Shown: positions 1-8,605, numbered from the stretch's first letter. The stretch is 64,000 bases of DNA from Pseudonocardia petroleophila (GCF_014235185.1 NZ_CP060131.1:3913501-3977500), one strand, 5' to 3'. The notes: generated by a model from the sequence alone, not told the origin. Made by a program: numbers and translations.

Positions 1-2
1 AC

Positions 3-221
3 GTCCTGGTCATCGATGACACCTACGTCTCCGGCTCCAGATCGCAGTCGGCTGCCCTGACGCTCAAGACGGCCGGTGCACAGCGGGTGACCGTGCTGTG
101 TGTCGCCCGGTGGTTGAGCTACCGATGGGACGACCACTGGCGCCTCATCGAGAGCGTCCTGGCGCCGTACGACGCACTGATCCGCCCGGTAGGTTCAGGC
201 CCCTGTCTCGCGCCGCGTTGA
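3..221 (+). CDS. Phosphoribosyltransferase-like protein, C-terminal part (5' end outside window)
   Basis: The reading frame is open from the window edge and ends at TGA 219-221. The visible 72 residues begin with VLVIDDTYVSGSRSQSAA, which matches the PRPP-binding signature of type I phosphoribosyltransferases (hydrophobic strand, two acidic residues, then a small/hydroxyl-rich loop), as in ComF and purine salvage enzymes. A further strand (VTVLCVARWL) follows, as expected for the Rossmann-like fold. The substrate cannot be judged from this fragment. It lies on the far side of the attachment core from the integrase, so in a circular molecule it would be at the other end of the element. Confidence 0.6.
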   Translation, partial: VLVIDDTYVSGSRSQSAALTLKTAGAQRVTVLCVARWLSYRWDDHWRLIESVLAPYDALIRPVGSGPCLAPR

Positions 222-365
222 TCGGCGATCACCTTGCGGCTACGGAGTGCACCACGCACGGTCCTCCGCTCGTCGTCCCCGGAGCGCACGAGCGTGCCGT
301 CGTTCCCCTGGCGTCAGAGGCTTGGCGGACGCGCGGGCTGAGCCTCGGGAGCAGATCAGCGATAC

Positions 366-389
366 GAAGTACAGCTTGGAAGTACAGCT
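366..389. repeat. Two direct 11-bp repeats near the attachment core
   Basis: GAAGTACAGCT occurs at 366-376 and again at 379-389, a 13-bp period, about 85-110 bp from the tRNA-derived core on the side away from the integrase gene. Tandem short repeats in this position are typical of arm-type sites for a tyrosine integrase or of excisionase sites. The exact repetition is seen directly; the function is inferred. Confidence 0.45.
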
Positions 390-473
390 ACGCCAGCCGC
401 CGCAGGCATCTTCTGCCAACCTCATCGTGCCCTCTGACCTGCGCAGATGCTCTCCGCAACCTCGCCGCCCGCA

Positions 474-519
474 GTTCACACCGAAGAGGTCACTGGTTCG
501 ATCCCAGTATCGCCCACCA
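474..519 (+). other. Attachment core: 3' portion of tRNA-Val(CAC), from the anticodon loop to CCA
   Basis: Positions 477-479 are anticodon CAC preceded by T at 476. CGAAG (482-486) is the 3' side of the anticodon stem, 492-508 form a perfect T-arm (ACTGG/CCAGT around TTCGATC), and the sequence ends in the acceptor strand ATCGCCC and ACCA. The upstream bases do not form the partner anticodon strand, a D-arm or a GGGCGAT acceptor, so this is a fragment and not a tRNA gene. It adjoins the 3' end of the integrase gene, as attP does in many actinomycete integrative elements. Confidence 0.75.
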
Positions 520-523
520 GCAC

Positions 524-558
524 AAACGCCCCTCACCGCATCGCGGTGGGGGGCGTTT
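524..558 (+). terminator. Hairpin following the tRNA fragment
   Basis: AAACGCCCCTCACCGC and GCGGTGGGGGGCGTTT form a long stem around a very short loop, directly after the tRNA 3' end. It probably derives from the native tRNA terminator and may be part of the att identity segment. It would also stop read-through toward the integrase gene. Confidence 0.65.
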
Positions 559-593
559 GACACAGGTTCTGACAACAACGCGTGCGCTACTCG

Positions 594-1799
594 TCAGTCG
601 CCGCCTGGCACGGACTGCTCAACGGCTCTGGAAACGGTGTCGGTCAGCGCTTCCTCCATGAGTTCGAGCGCCTCGACGACCGAGCTGTCGAACACCTCGC
701 TGTAGATGCCCAGGGTCACGTTGATGTTGGCGTGACCGAGGATCATCTGTGCGTCGCGGGCTGGTACACCGAGGTCCTTCAGCAGCGTGGCTGCGGTTCG
801 TCGCAGGTCATGGAAGACAATCCTCGGTAGAGCCTCGGCGGCCACGATCCGGTCGAAGGACCGCGACAGGTTGCGCGGCTCGATCGGCCGGCCGCTGCGG
901 GTGGTGAATACATACCCCGACTCCTCCCAATCCTCGCCCGCATCCATCCTCTGGTCCCGCTGCTTGGCGGCCTGGGCGAGGAGTGATGCCCTGGCCATCG
1001 CGACGAGGGGGAGCGTTCTGGTTCCCGAGCGGGTCTTGGTCGGCCCCCTCACCAGGCCACCCCCGACCCGGATGAGGGTCGCCTCAACGCGGAGCCGTCC
1101 AGCGGCGAAGTCGACGTTCTCCCAGTGCAGTGCGGCTATCTCACCTCGCCGCAAGCCGTAGATCATCGCGAGGACGAAGACTACGTAGGCGCCGTCGCCC
1201 CGGGCGGCGTTGAGGAACCGGCGCGCCTGTGATGCGGTCCACGCCGTGCGGCGGTCTCGGTGTTCCTCCGGCAGCGTCGTCAGCTGGGCGACGTTGCGGG
1301 TGACGAGCTCCTCTCTCGTCGCGCGGCCGAGCGCGGAGCTCAGTACTTCGCGCATCATGCGGAGCTTCGGAACTGAGTCGCCCATCGCCCGCCGGCGGTT
1401 GAGGAACTCCTGCACGTGCCGGACGGACAGCGTGGCGAGCTTCTGTCGGCCGAGTCCCGGTCGCAGGTAGATCTCGATCGTGGATCGGTACTTCGCCATC
1501 GTGGTCGGGCGGAGCTTGGGCTCGGCTACTTCCTTCAGCCAGTAGTCGAGGTACTCGGACACGGTGGGTGTGCGCGTCGGGATGATTCCGCCGGCGTTCA
1601 CGCGCTGGGTGAGCTCGGCGAGCTTCTGGGCGACATCGGTCCGGGTCTTGCCGTAGATCCATTTCCGTCCCCGGCTCCCGTCAGGGCGAGTGACGTACGC
1701 CGCTGCTACGTAGCGACCATCTGCTCTCTTGGCAATGGTCCCCTCGCCGTTTCCTCGCTTGCGTCCTCGTCCGCGGTGCGGGGCATCGGGGGAGTTCAT
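594..1799 (-). CDS. int: Tyrosine-type site-specific integrase
   Basis: A 401-residue phage-type integrase that catalyses recombination between attP and a tRNA gene. An N-terminal AP2-like/arm-binding segment (about residues 15-75) and a SAM-like core-binding domain (about 75-165) precede the catalytic domain. All main catalytic residues are visible: Arg217 in YGLRRGE, His330 and Arg333 in HDLRRTAAT, His356 in LGHANI and nucleophile Tyr366 in GIYSEV. I chose ATG 1799 because it overlaps the excisionase stop in an ATGA, which implies translational coupling. The frame is open further upstream but that part lies inside the excisionase gene. The stop codon lies 75 bp from the tRNA-derived core. 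Confidence 0.93.
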   Translation of the reverse strand: MNSPDAPHRGRGRKRGNGEGTIAKRADGRYVAAAYVTRPDGSRGRKWIYGKTRTDVAQKLAELTQRVNAGGIIPTRTPTVSEYLDYWLKEVAEPKLRPTTMAKYRSTIEIYLRPGLGRQKLATLSVRHVQEFLNRRRAMGDSVPKLRMMREVLSSALGRATREELVTRNVAQLTTLPEEHRDRRTAWTASQARRFLNAARGDGAYVVFVLAMIYGLRRGEIAALHWENVDFAAGRLRVEATLIRVGGGLVRGPTKTRSGTRTLPLVAMARASLLAQAAKQRDQRMDAGEDWEESGYVFTTRSGRPIEPRNLSRSFDRIVAAEALPRIVFHDLRRTAATLLKDLGVPARDAQMILGHANINVTLGIYSEVFDSSVVEALELMEEALTDTVSRAVEQSVPGGD

Positions 1800-1978
1800 G
1801 TGGCCTGGCTTCCGAGGTGCTCCAGGAAGCGTTCGAAGTCCTGGGCCCGCACCCGATGGCAACGACCCAGATGGACGCTGGGCAGGTCACCGGCCCAGAT
1901 CAGTTGGTAGACCGTCCATCGGGAGACCTGGAGCCGCTCAGCGACCTGGTCGAGAGTGAGGAGATCCGCTGCAGGCAT
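1796..1978 (-). CDS. xis: Excisionase-like helix-turn-helix protein
   Basis: A 60-residue MerR/excisionase-type DNA-binding protein (TIGR01764-like). Residues 6-25 (LTLDQVAERLQVSRWTVYQL) form the helix-turn-helix, followed by the typical wing and DFERFLEHL ending. ATG 1978 has a GGAGG about 7 bp upstream. Its stop overlaps the int start (ATGA), so the two are probably co-transcribed and coupled, which is the usual excision control module of actinomycete integrative elements. It would bias Int toward excision. Confidence 0.82.
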   Translation of the reverse strand: MPAADLLTLDQVAERLQVSRWTVYQLIWAGDLPSVHLGRCHRVRAQDFERFLEHLGSQAT

Positions 1979-2181
1979 ATGGGTGCCTCCGTAGGTCAGG
2001 CACTGCACGAGTGCCGCCGCCGTCGAGAGTTGACGTGCGTCGACGGTCCTGAGCGGTGTGGCTGCCTCGTGTCTCCGCCGTGGCTGACCAGCTCGGCGTG
2101 CCGGTCCGATGACCTCGAACGTCTCCATCCCGTGGTCCGCATCCACTGGACTCGCCCACAGCTGCGGACTGATGAGGTTGT

Positions 2182-2487
2182 TCACCGCGGGTCGGACTCG
2201 GGTGTGCCGAGGCCATGACCGCTGGTTGGGTAGAGCTGCCGGTCGAAGCGTTGCGGTTGCTCGACACCGTTGCTGAACCACGCCACGGGATGGCGGGTGC
2301 CGAGCTGTCCGACCACGAATCGTGTCACCGACGCGGACAGGATGCGGTGGTCTCGTGATCGGTCTGCGGCGTAGCTGCAGGCGCGGTGCTGATCGGTGAA
2401 GACGATCTCTACCGCACCCACCTCATCGGGCCGTGTCACGTGAACGGTGAACACGGTGCACGTCGTGCTGTCGTTGGTGTTGCCCAT
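2182..2487 (-). CDS. Hypothetical protein
   Basis: A 101-residue protein that I do not recognise. The core VEIVFTDQHRACSYAADRSRD looks like a small alpha/beta domain with a strand then a helix, and there is no signal peptide or membrane segment. ATG 2487 has AAAGG 8 bp upstream. The frame runs on to 2724, but that extension is antisense to the divergent HTH gene and has poor composition. It is divergent from the HTH gene across about 50 bp. Confidence 0.5.
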   Translation of the reverse strand: MGNTNDSTTCTVFTVHVTRPDEVGAVEIVFTDQHRACSYAADRSRDHRILSASVTRFVVGQLGTRHPVAWFSNGVEQPQRFDRQLYPTSGHGLGTPESDPR

Positions 2488-2536
2488 CCGTCCAGCCTTT
2501 CGGGCGACCGAATGGCCAAACAGGTCTACTGCGCTT

Positions 2537-2806
2537 ATGGGGACAACTTCGGCCGCGGACGAGATGCCCTCGGACGATATGAGCGGTCTGTCCGAGGACC
2601 AGCTGCTCGACGCGGTGAAGCGTTCGGAGGAGGTCCGCCGTGCCGGTCGGCAGCGGACGGGGCGTCTCCTGGCTGAGTTGCATCGGCGGGGGCGGTTGTC
2701 ATGGCCGGCGATCGCGCGCGTCACGGGGATCCGGCAGACGACGGCGTACGACCTCGCTCAGCCGTTCCTCACTTCGGACAGCGGGGACGAGGGTTCTCCG
2801 CGCTGA
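2537..2806 (+). CDS. Small helix-turn-helix DNA-binding protein
   Basis: An 89-residue protein. An N-terminal acidic segment leads to a helix rich in Arg/Glu, then LSWPAIARVTGIRQTTAYD, a clear helix-turn-helix with the second helix reading RQTTAYDLAQPF. Regulation of the maintenance or integration module is plausible. ATG 2537 has no Shine-Dalgarno sequence but is preceded six bases upstream by TCTACT (2525-2530), which would serve as a -10, so the mRNA may be leaderless. Alternative starts are ATG 2564 and 2579. Confidence 0.6.
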   Translation: MGTTSAADEMPSDDMSGLSEDQLLDAVKRSEEVRRAGRQRTGRLLAELHRRGRLSWPAIARVTGIRQTTAYDLAQPFLTSDSGDEGSPR

Positions 2807-3094
2807 ACCGGCCGATCGCCAGCCGGTGATGGCTGCGCCGGTCGGGGTGGAGCTGCCGACTCTGCCCGACGTCGCATCGCGTCGGCGAAGGCCGGCGGCC
2901 CGTCCGATGCGAGTGAGATCGCCCTCGAACCGACCTGAGGCGGGGTCTTCGGGGCGATCCCACCGTCGATCGGCCGAGCCGCCGGGGCCCTTCGCACGCG
3001 CTGCGGCGCCGGGCTGCCCGAGCCGCGCCCCACCGCCACCGGCGGGGCCATCCGGGCGACGTTCTCGGGTGTCCAGCCACAACGCGGAGTCATC

Positions 3095-4243
3095 ATGACC
3101 CAGTCCGACACGTTCCTGACCACCCGCAACGCGACGGTCGCCGACCTTGCCCGGCTGCTGCAGGTCCAACACGCCGGCAAGCTTGACGTCGTCGCCCCGG
3201 CCTGGAGCCTGATCGCCGAGCGCGGCGACCTTCGGCTAATCGGCGTCGGCGAGCCCAGCCTCACTCCGGACGGCGTGACCGTCGGGGAGACGCGGCTGCG
3301 CCCGACCGCTCTCGCGGACGCGGCGATCGCCGACAAGCTCGGCATCCCGGGCACCTACCTGCGACGGCTGCGGGCCGAGCAGATCGGCCTGTACGACGCG
3401 AACGTCAACACCTGGCTGGCCGATGACCCGGACCGCCGGTTCCTGGTCCGCGGCCTGCGTGACCCGGCCAGCGGGACCGGGGTCGTCCGCGCTCTGCTGT
3501 CGGACTCCTACCGGGTCGTGGACAACCTCGACGTCCTGATGGCGGTGCTGGAGGGCATCCGCACCGCCGGCGTCGAGGTCGACATCGCGCGGTGCGACCT
3601 GACCGAGCGCCGCATGTACGTGAAGGTCCGGGCTCCGCAGATCGCCGAGTACGCCCCGGACCTGCTGGCCGGGTACCGCAGCCCGTTCACCGGGGCCCGT
3701 GGCGCGGACAACCCGACGGTGTTCGCGGGGTTCGTGGTGTCGAACTCCGAGACCGGGCACGGGTCGTTCTCGCTGACCCCGCAGCTCACGGTGCAGGTCT
3801 GCGACAACGGGATGACCATCTCCAAGGACGCGATGCGCGAGGTCCACCTCGGGGCGCGGATGTCCGACGGGGTGATCCGGTGGGCGGCCGACACCCAGGG
3901 TGCGTTGCTGGACCTGGTGGTCAAGCAGGCGCGGGACGCGGTCGCGACGTTCCTCGACCACGGCTACGTCCGGGCCGCGCTCGCCGAGATCACCCGGCAG
4001 GCCGGGATCGCGATCAGCGACCCGCAGGCCACCCTCGACCACGTCGGGAAGGCGCTGCGGTTCACCGCCGAGCAGCAGGCCACCATCCTCGCCCACTTCA
4101 TCCAGGGCGCGGATGTCACCAGTGGGGGAGTGCTGCACGCGGTCACCTCGGCCGCGCAGACCATCGACGACGCCGACGTCGCTCACGACCTGGAGCGGTG
4201 CGGGGTGAAGGCGATGGCGCTGGCCGCCGCCCACGCGGCCTGA
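3095..4243 (+). CDS. DUF932 (phage/plasmid-like) protein
   Basis: A 382-residue cytoplasmic protein of the DUF932 / phage-plasmid-like family, found on actinomycete plasmids and integrative elements near replication genes. Family features seen are the LGIPGTYLRRLRAEQ segment, YRVVDNLDVLMAVLEGI, and the conserved VQVCDNGMTIS block near the middle. Length is as usual for the family. The molecular role is unknown. It starts at ATG 3095 (CGGAG 6 bp upstream) and is followed by a strong hairpin, so it appears to be monocistronic. Confidence 0.8.
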   Translation: MTQSDTFLTTRNATVADLARLLQVQHAGKLDVVAPAWSLIAERGDLRLIGVGEPSLTPDGVTVGETRLRPTALADAAIADKLGIPGTYLRRLRAEQIGLYDANVNTWLADDPDRRFLVRGLRDPASGTGVVRALLSDSYRVVDNLDVLMAVLEGIRTAGVEVDIARCDLTERRMYVKVRAPQIAEYAPDLLAGYRSPFTGARGADNPTVFAGFVVSNSETGHGSFSLTPQLTVQVCDNGMTISKDAMREVHLGARMSDGVIRWAADTQGALLDLVVKQARDAVATFLDHGYVRAALAEITRQAGIAISDPQATLDHVGKALRFTAEQQATILAHFIQGADVTSGGVLHAVTSAAQTIDDADVAHDLERCGVKAMALAAAHAA

Positions 4244-4250
4244 GGCGCGG

Positions 4251-4287
4251 TCGGGGTCGGTCCGGCGCTCTGCCGGGCCGGCCCCGA
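4251..4287 (+). terminator. Hairpin after the DUF932 gene
   Basis: TCGGGGTCGGTCCGGC at 4251-4266 pairs with GCCGGGCCGGCCCCGA at 4272-4287 (16 bp with two G-U pairs, 5-nt loop). There is no T-run, as is common for actinomycete terminators. Confidence 0.65.
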
Positions 4288-4449
4288 TGGTGGCGACATG
4301 GGTAGTGGCGACGTCACCCAGGGCGAATCACCCGTACGCGGTTCGAACATGCGTTCGCTCTCGCGGTAGCGTCGGGCCTCGCGGTGGCCGGGCGTCGGGG
4401 AAGGGCGCATCGGCCGCCGCGATCTCGCGAGCACAGGGGAGGACCCACC

Positions 4450-4725
4450 GTGTCGGCCAACATGACACCGTCGGAGCGTCGCGGCGCGTACAACCGGGCC
4501 AACGCGCGTGCGATCGCCGAGACCGCGCAGATCCTGCGCACGGTGGCCCAGCACGACTCACACACCGACCCGTTCCGGGGCGATCTGGGCAAGGCTCAGG
4601 CGTCCGTGCTCGACGCGGTGAGTCGCCACGTCGCTACCCTGCCCCGCGAGATCACCACCGAGGCTCTCGCGGTGGTGACCGCGGTCGACCGGCTGACCGG
4701 GAACCGCCGCACGACAGGCAGCTGA
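4450..4725 (+). CDS. Small hypothetical protein
   Basis: 91 residues, GTG start with GGGGAGG 7 bp upstream. It is mostly helical in appearance (RRGAYNRANARAIAETAQIL and a C-terminal ITTEALAVVTAVDRLTG helix). There is no membrane segment and no family I recognise. It sits in the maintenance module between the DUF932 gene and a broken hydrolase gene on the other strand. A role in element maintenance is only suggested by position. Confidence 0.55.
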   Translation: MSANMTPSERRGAYNRANARAIAETAQILRTVAQHDSHTDPFRGDLGKAQASVLDAVSRHVATLPREITTEALAVVTAVDRLTGNRRTTGS

Positions 4726-4743
4726 CCCGGCGATAGGCCGCGG

Positions 4744-5567
4744 TCAGCCGGTCAGGTGTCGGGTGAACCACCGGGTGAGGATCTCGTCGACCGCTCGGGC
4801 GGTGGGCCGCTGCGGGGCCGGTTCCAGGCCCGGTTCGTCGGCCAGCGGATGCGCCAGGCCACGCACGGTCACCAGCTCGACCGTGCTCGGGTCGGTGTAG
4901 CGCCTGCGCAGGGCCTCGACCAGGTCGGTGGCGTCCATGCGCAGGTCCGGGTGGTCCTGCTCGCCACTGACGAGCAGCAGCGGTGGGCGGGTGGTGAGGT
5001 CCCCGGTCCGGGCGACGAAGTCCATGTCGTCGGCCACCCGGCGCGCCTGCGGGGTCCAGCGGTACGGGTGCCCGGCGAGGTCGTCGGTGAGCCCGACGAC
5101 CGACCGCAGCCGCACCGCCGGGTTGACCAGCGCGACCGATCTGATCGGGATCTCCGTCGTGGTCAGCACCTGCAGCGCCACGGCGGCGCCGAGGGAGGCG
5201 CCCAGCACGCTGATCGGCCCGTCGTCGACGGCCAGCTGATCGCGCAGCGCGTCGAGCGCTGCGGGGAACTCAGCCGCGGCCTGCCGGGTGAGCGGGGCCA
5301 GGAACGACAAGAGCGCGTCCTCGCGGGCAGCGCGATGATCGCGTCGACGCGGCCGTCGACCATCCGGGCCCCGCACATCGGCATGCCCAGGTGCACCCGC
5401 CAGGCCGGCACCCCGGTCATCGGCAGGGCGGCGGCGAACGCAGTGTCGGTCCGTGGTGCGTCGAGCATGTGCCAGGTCACGAGCAACGGCGCGGGATCGT
5501 CGCTCGGCCCCGCTGGTGGGAGCGCGGTGAACGGCACGCCGGCCGCGGTGCCGGTGATCGTGGTCAT
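4744..5567 (-). pseudogene. Alpha/beta hydrolase, frameshifted
   Basis: Two overlapping frames make one alpha/beta hydrolase. The first (from 5567) covers the N-terminal strand region and ends its homology at DGRVDAIIAL. The second resumes with REDALLSFLAPL and carries the nucleophile elbow GASLG, an acidic loop VSGEQDHPD and a late histidine GLAHPLAD. The frames join near 5324-5330, where one missing base in a GC-rich run restores a single frame of about 275 residues. Either the gene is inactivated or there is a sequencing error. GTACC-type substrate information is not available. Confidence 0.6.
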
Positions 5568-5962
5568 GGGTCCCCCTCGGGCGTGCGGCTCGCCACCGTA
5601 GGGGGGCTCGCCGGCGCGATGTCCTGCTTTCGCCGTGAGCCGAACCGGCCGTCGACGGCGCGTGGCCGGGCGTCAGCGTCCTGCGCGTCGGGGGGACGTG
5701 GACTGCGGCAGACCCCGGGGGTGCGGGGCGGGCACTCTGGCAGCGCCGCCCGGGCGGGGCGATGAACCCGCTTGCTGCCGTCCGGGTGAACCGGCCTTAG
5801 GAGCTCCCGCGAGAGGTATGTGCCGGCGACGTGCCGGTCCACACCGGCCGACGCAAGCAGAACCCCCGCCCCGCCCGGTCGCCGCTGCCCTGGTCGAGTG
5901 CGCCCCGCATCCGCCGGGCACCTGCAGCGCCGAGCCCGCTCGGCCCTTCCGAGGAGCACCTC
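5568..5962. other. Non-coding stretch upstream of the ParB-N gene
   Basis: About 395 bp of GC-rich DNA between divergent genes. No convincing reading frame and no clear hairpin. The part around 5755-5775 (GGGCGGGGCGATGAACCCG) weakly resembles the start of the 170-bp repeat found twice further on, and may be a degenerate third copy or chance. Confidence 0.4.
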
Positions 5963-7558
5963 GTGACGATCACCGACACCCGACCGACCACACCCGACAA
6001 CGACCCGGACCACACGCCCGCACCCGAGGCGAGCACCGACACGTGGGGCGAACTGCTCGTCGTCGATCCCACCACGTTGGTGATCGGCGCCAACGTGCGC
6101 CGGGAGGTCGCGCTGGACAAGCCGTTCCTGCGCTCGATCGCCGACCGTGGCGTGCGGGAGCCGATCACCGTCCGCCGCCGCACAGACGGCGGGCTGGTGG
6201 TGCGCAAGGGCAAGCGCCGCACCCTGGCCGCGGTCGAGACCGGACGCCCGAGCGTCCCGGTCCTCGTCGAACCCGGCGCCCCCGACGACGACACCGACAC
6301 AGCCGGGACGGAGGAGTCGATCGAGCGGATCGTCGATCAGCTCGAGGAGAACCACCACCGCACCAGCACCAGCGAGGCCGACGAGGTGCGCGCCCATCAG
6401 CAGCTGCTCGACCTCGGACTGACCGCCGGGCAGATCGCCCGACGCACCCACGTCCCGACCGCGCGGGTGAAGGCCACCGCCGCGGTCGCGCGCAGCGAGC
6501 TCGCCGCCGCGGTCCTGGACCGCTACGAGGTGACGCTGGACCAGGTCGCGGTGATCGCGGAGTTCGACGACGGCACCGACGCCGGGGTCGAGGCGGCCAA
6601 GGTCCTGACGGTGACCGCGGCCAAGGAACCCACTCAGTTCGAGCACGTCGCGCAGCGACTGCGCGACGACCGCACCGACGCCGCCCTGGTCGCCGAACAG
6701 GTCGCCGAGCTCACCACCGCCGGGGTCCCGATCCTCGACCCGGACGCCACCGGCACGGCGGCACAGATCAGCGGACTGCGGGCGAACACGGACCTGCCCA
6801 GCGGCACCGAACTCACCGCCGAGCAGCACGCCCTCTGCCCGGGCCACGCCGCGCAGGTGGAGATCCGCCGCGGCTGGGACCGCCAGCCCCAGGTCCGGGT
6901 CACCCACTGGTGCACCGACCCCGACACCCACGGCCACATCGCCCGCTGGGACCAGGCGACCGCCCACACCAGCGGGCCCCGGACGGGGGCGATGAGCGAG
7001 GAGGAGAAGGCGCAGCGACGGCTGGTCATCGCGAACAAGCGGGAATGGGACTCCGCGACCACGGTCCGCCGCGACTGGCTGCGCGGCTTCCTCACCCGCC
7101 GCACCGCACCCAAGGACGCGGTGACCTACCTCGCGGTCACGCTCGCCCGAGGCGGGCACGACCTGCGCCGGGCGATGGAGTCCGGCCACCCCAGCGCCTG
7201 CGAACTGCTCGGGATGACCCCGGTCGGCAACGTCTACACCGGCCGGGCGAACCCGATCACCGACGCCGCAGCCACAGCAGCCACCCCGCGGGCGACGATG
7301 CTGGCGTTGGCGGTGCTGCTCGGGGCGGCCGAGGACGCCACCGACCGGCAGACCTGGCGCAACCCGACCATGGACCACCGGGCCTACCTCACCGCCCTGA
7401 GCCGGTGGGGCTACCCGCTCTCGACGGTCGAACAGCTCGTCCTCGCTGCCCCCGAGGGCCCGGACCCCGACGCAGCCGTCAACCCCGCATCGGGTGCTGA
7501 CGATGACTCCGCCGAAGGCGACGAACTCACCGAGCCGGAGACGCTGACGACCGACTGA
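5963..7558 (+). CDS. ParB N-terminal-domain protein
   Basis: 531 residues with a ParB/Srx-type nuclease-like N-terminal domain at about residues 25-120: the conserved segment reads FLRSIADRGVREPITVRR, and the basic box around VRKGKRRTLAA corresponds to the ParB GERR motif. A helical, HTH-like region follows (LTAGQIARRTHVPTARVKA). The C-terminal half contains a possible metal-binding stretch (HALCPGHAAQ...HWC). Such long ParB-like proteins are common on actinomycete plasmids and are assumed to act in partition or regulation. GTG 5963 is chosen for GAGGAG 6 bp upstream. No ParA is visible in the window. Confidence 0.78.
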   Translation: MTITDTRPTTPDNDPDHTPAPEASTDTWGELLVVDPTTLVIGANVRREVALDKPFLRSIADRGVREPITVRRRTDGGLVVRKGKRRTLAAVETGRPSVPVLVEPGAPDDDTDTAGTEESIERIVDQLEENHHRTSTSEADEVRAHQQLLDLGLTAGQIARRTHVPTARVKATAAVARSELAAAVLDRYEVTLDQVAVIAEFDDGTDAGVEAAKVLTVTAAKEPTQFEHVAQRLRDDRTDAALVAEQVAELTTAGVPILDPDATGTAAQISGLRANTDLPSGTELTAEQHALCPGHAAQVEIRRGWDRQPQVRVTHWCTDPDTHGHIARWDQATAHTSGPRTGAMSEEEKAQRRLVIANKREWDSATTVRRDWLRGFLTRRTAPKDAVTYLAVTLARGGHDLRRAMESGHPSACELLGMTPVGNVYTGRANPITDAAATAATPRATMLALAVLLGAAEDATDRQTWRNPTMDHRAYLTALSRWGYPLSTVEQLVLAAPEGPDPDAAVNPASGADDDSAEGDELTEPETLTTD

Positions 7559-7565
7559 CAGCAGA

Positions 7566-7599
7566 CCTGGTGGGCCGCTCCCCGGGGCGGCCCACCAGG
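7566..7599 (+). terminator. Hairpin after the ParB-N gene
   Basis: CCTGGTGGGCCG pairs perfectly with CGGCCCACCAGG around a 10-nt spacer, 7 bp after the stop codon. Confidence 0.75.
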
Positions 7600-7727
7600 C
7601 ACGCCAGCCGTCATCACGAGGCGACGCTCGCAAGGTCACGGCCCGGGTCGAATGCGCAAGCCTTACCAGCGATGCCGCGATGAGCACGTGCATCACCGCC
7701 TCCGGGGCCTGGTGCTCGCCAGGAGAC

Positions 7728-7898
7728 GCCCGAAGGTCAGCACAACGTGGGCGGGGCGAGCGGCGATGAACGCGGGCCCGGTCCGATCGGGTGGGACGGG
7801 CCTCGCTGCGCTCGGACGCCTGGCGGCGTTCCCACCCGCTCGGACGAGCCCGCAACCCCCGCCGTCCCTGCGGGACCCCACCCGCGCCGCGCTGAGGC
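7728..7898 (+). repeat. 170-bp repeat, copy 1, in the ssb upstream region
   Basis: This segment of the 380-bp non-coding stretch before ssb matches 9668-9835 along almost its whole length (shared blocks CCCGAAGGTCAGCACA, GGGGCGAGCGGCGATGAA, GATCGGGTGGGACG and CTCGCTGCGCTCGGACGCC). It can fold: GGGTGGGA near 7789 pairs with TCCCACCC near 7829 around an inner GC-rich hairpin. It ends about 40 bp before ATG 7941. A structured leader or a shared regulatory region is possible. I see no protein-coding logic in it. Confidence 0.7.
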
Positions 7899-7940
7899 CA
7901 GGGCCGCGTCACCCACAACCACCAGCACCTGGAGACCCTG

Positions 7941-8396
7941 ATGAACAAGCTCACCATCCACGGCAACATCACCGCGAAGCCCGAGCTGCGGTTCTCCCGC
8001 TCCGGAGTCCCGGTCGCCACCTTCACCGTCGCGACCAACCGCCGCCGGCTCAACCGGCAGACCGGCACCTGGACCGACCTGCCCTCGGTGTTCCACCGGG
8101 TCGTCTGCTTCAACGCCCTCGCCGAGAACGTCGCGACCAGCCTGACCAAGGGCGCCACCGTCGCGGTCACCGGCGAGTTCGCCGACGACACGTACACCCG
8201 TGAGGACGGCACCACCGTCCGCCGCACCCAGATCGAGGCCGCCGACGTCGCCGCCAGCCTCCGCTACGCCACCGCCACCCTCACCAAGACCCGCCGCACC
8301 ACCTCGAGCCCGACCGGGCCCGAGGACCGCGACGACGAGACCACACAGCCGCTCGACGCCGAGCGGCCCGAGCTCACCGTAGTCGGCTCGGACTGA
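7941..8396 (+). CDS. ssb: Single-stranded DNA-binding protein
   Basis: A 151-residue OB-fold SSB. The N-terminal 110 residues carry the family pattern (NITAKPELRFSRSGVPVATF, then VFHRVVCFNALAENVATSL and GATVAVTGEF). The tail is acidic, rich in Thr/Pro/Asp/Glu, but lacks the canonical DDDIPF end, so its protein contacts may differ from the chromosomal SSB. An element-borne SSB usually supports replication or single-strand entry after conjugation. ATG 7941 has GGAG 6 bp upstream. Confidence 0.88.
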   Translation: MNKLTIHGNITAKPELRFSRSGVPVATFTVATNRRRLNRQTGTWTDLPSVFHRVVCFNALAENVATSLTKGATVAVTGEFADDTYTREDGTTVRRTQIEAADVAASLRYATATLTKTRRTTSSPTGPEDRDDETTQPLDAERPELTVVGSD

Positions 8397-8402
8397 GCCG
8401 CT

Positions 8403-8438
8403 TCCGTGGCGGGCCCGTCGGTTCGGGCCCGCCACGGA
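8403..8438 (+). terminator. Hairpin after ssb
   Basis: TCCGTGGCGGGCCCG (8403-8417) and CGGGCCCGCCACGGA (8424-8438) form a perfect 15-bp stem with a 6-nt loop, directly after the ssb stop. Confidence 0.8.
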
Positions 8439-8605
8439 CCCATTCCTGCCGGGTCGGGCGGTGCGGTGGCCTCGCGCCGGGATCGCACCGTTCCACGGGC
8501 CCGGGACCACGCGCCAGCCACGCATCGACCACGCCGATCGGCAACGGTGTGGCGCGCGATCCGGACCCGCGGACCTCCCGGTGCCCCCGACGCGAGGAGA
8601 CCACC

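Noticed and set aside
474..519. A complete tRNA-Val gene
   Set aside because: No D-arm, no 5' acceptor strand GGGCGAT and no matching 5' anticodon strand upstream; only the 3' part exists.
98..705. Overlapping plus-strand frames and a minus-strand frame over the attachment region
   Set aside because: They run across the tRNA fragment and its hairpin, have Arg/Ser/Pro-rich low-information translations, and the minus-strand one is the well-known antisense translation of a tRNA 3' end.
5564..8227. An 887-residue minus-strand frame
   Set aside because: It is the shadow of the ParB-N gene; the translation is rich in Arg/Gly/Val repeats without domain pattern and spans two genes and a terminator.
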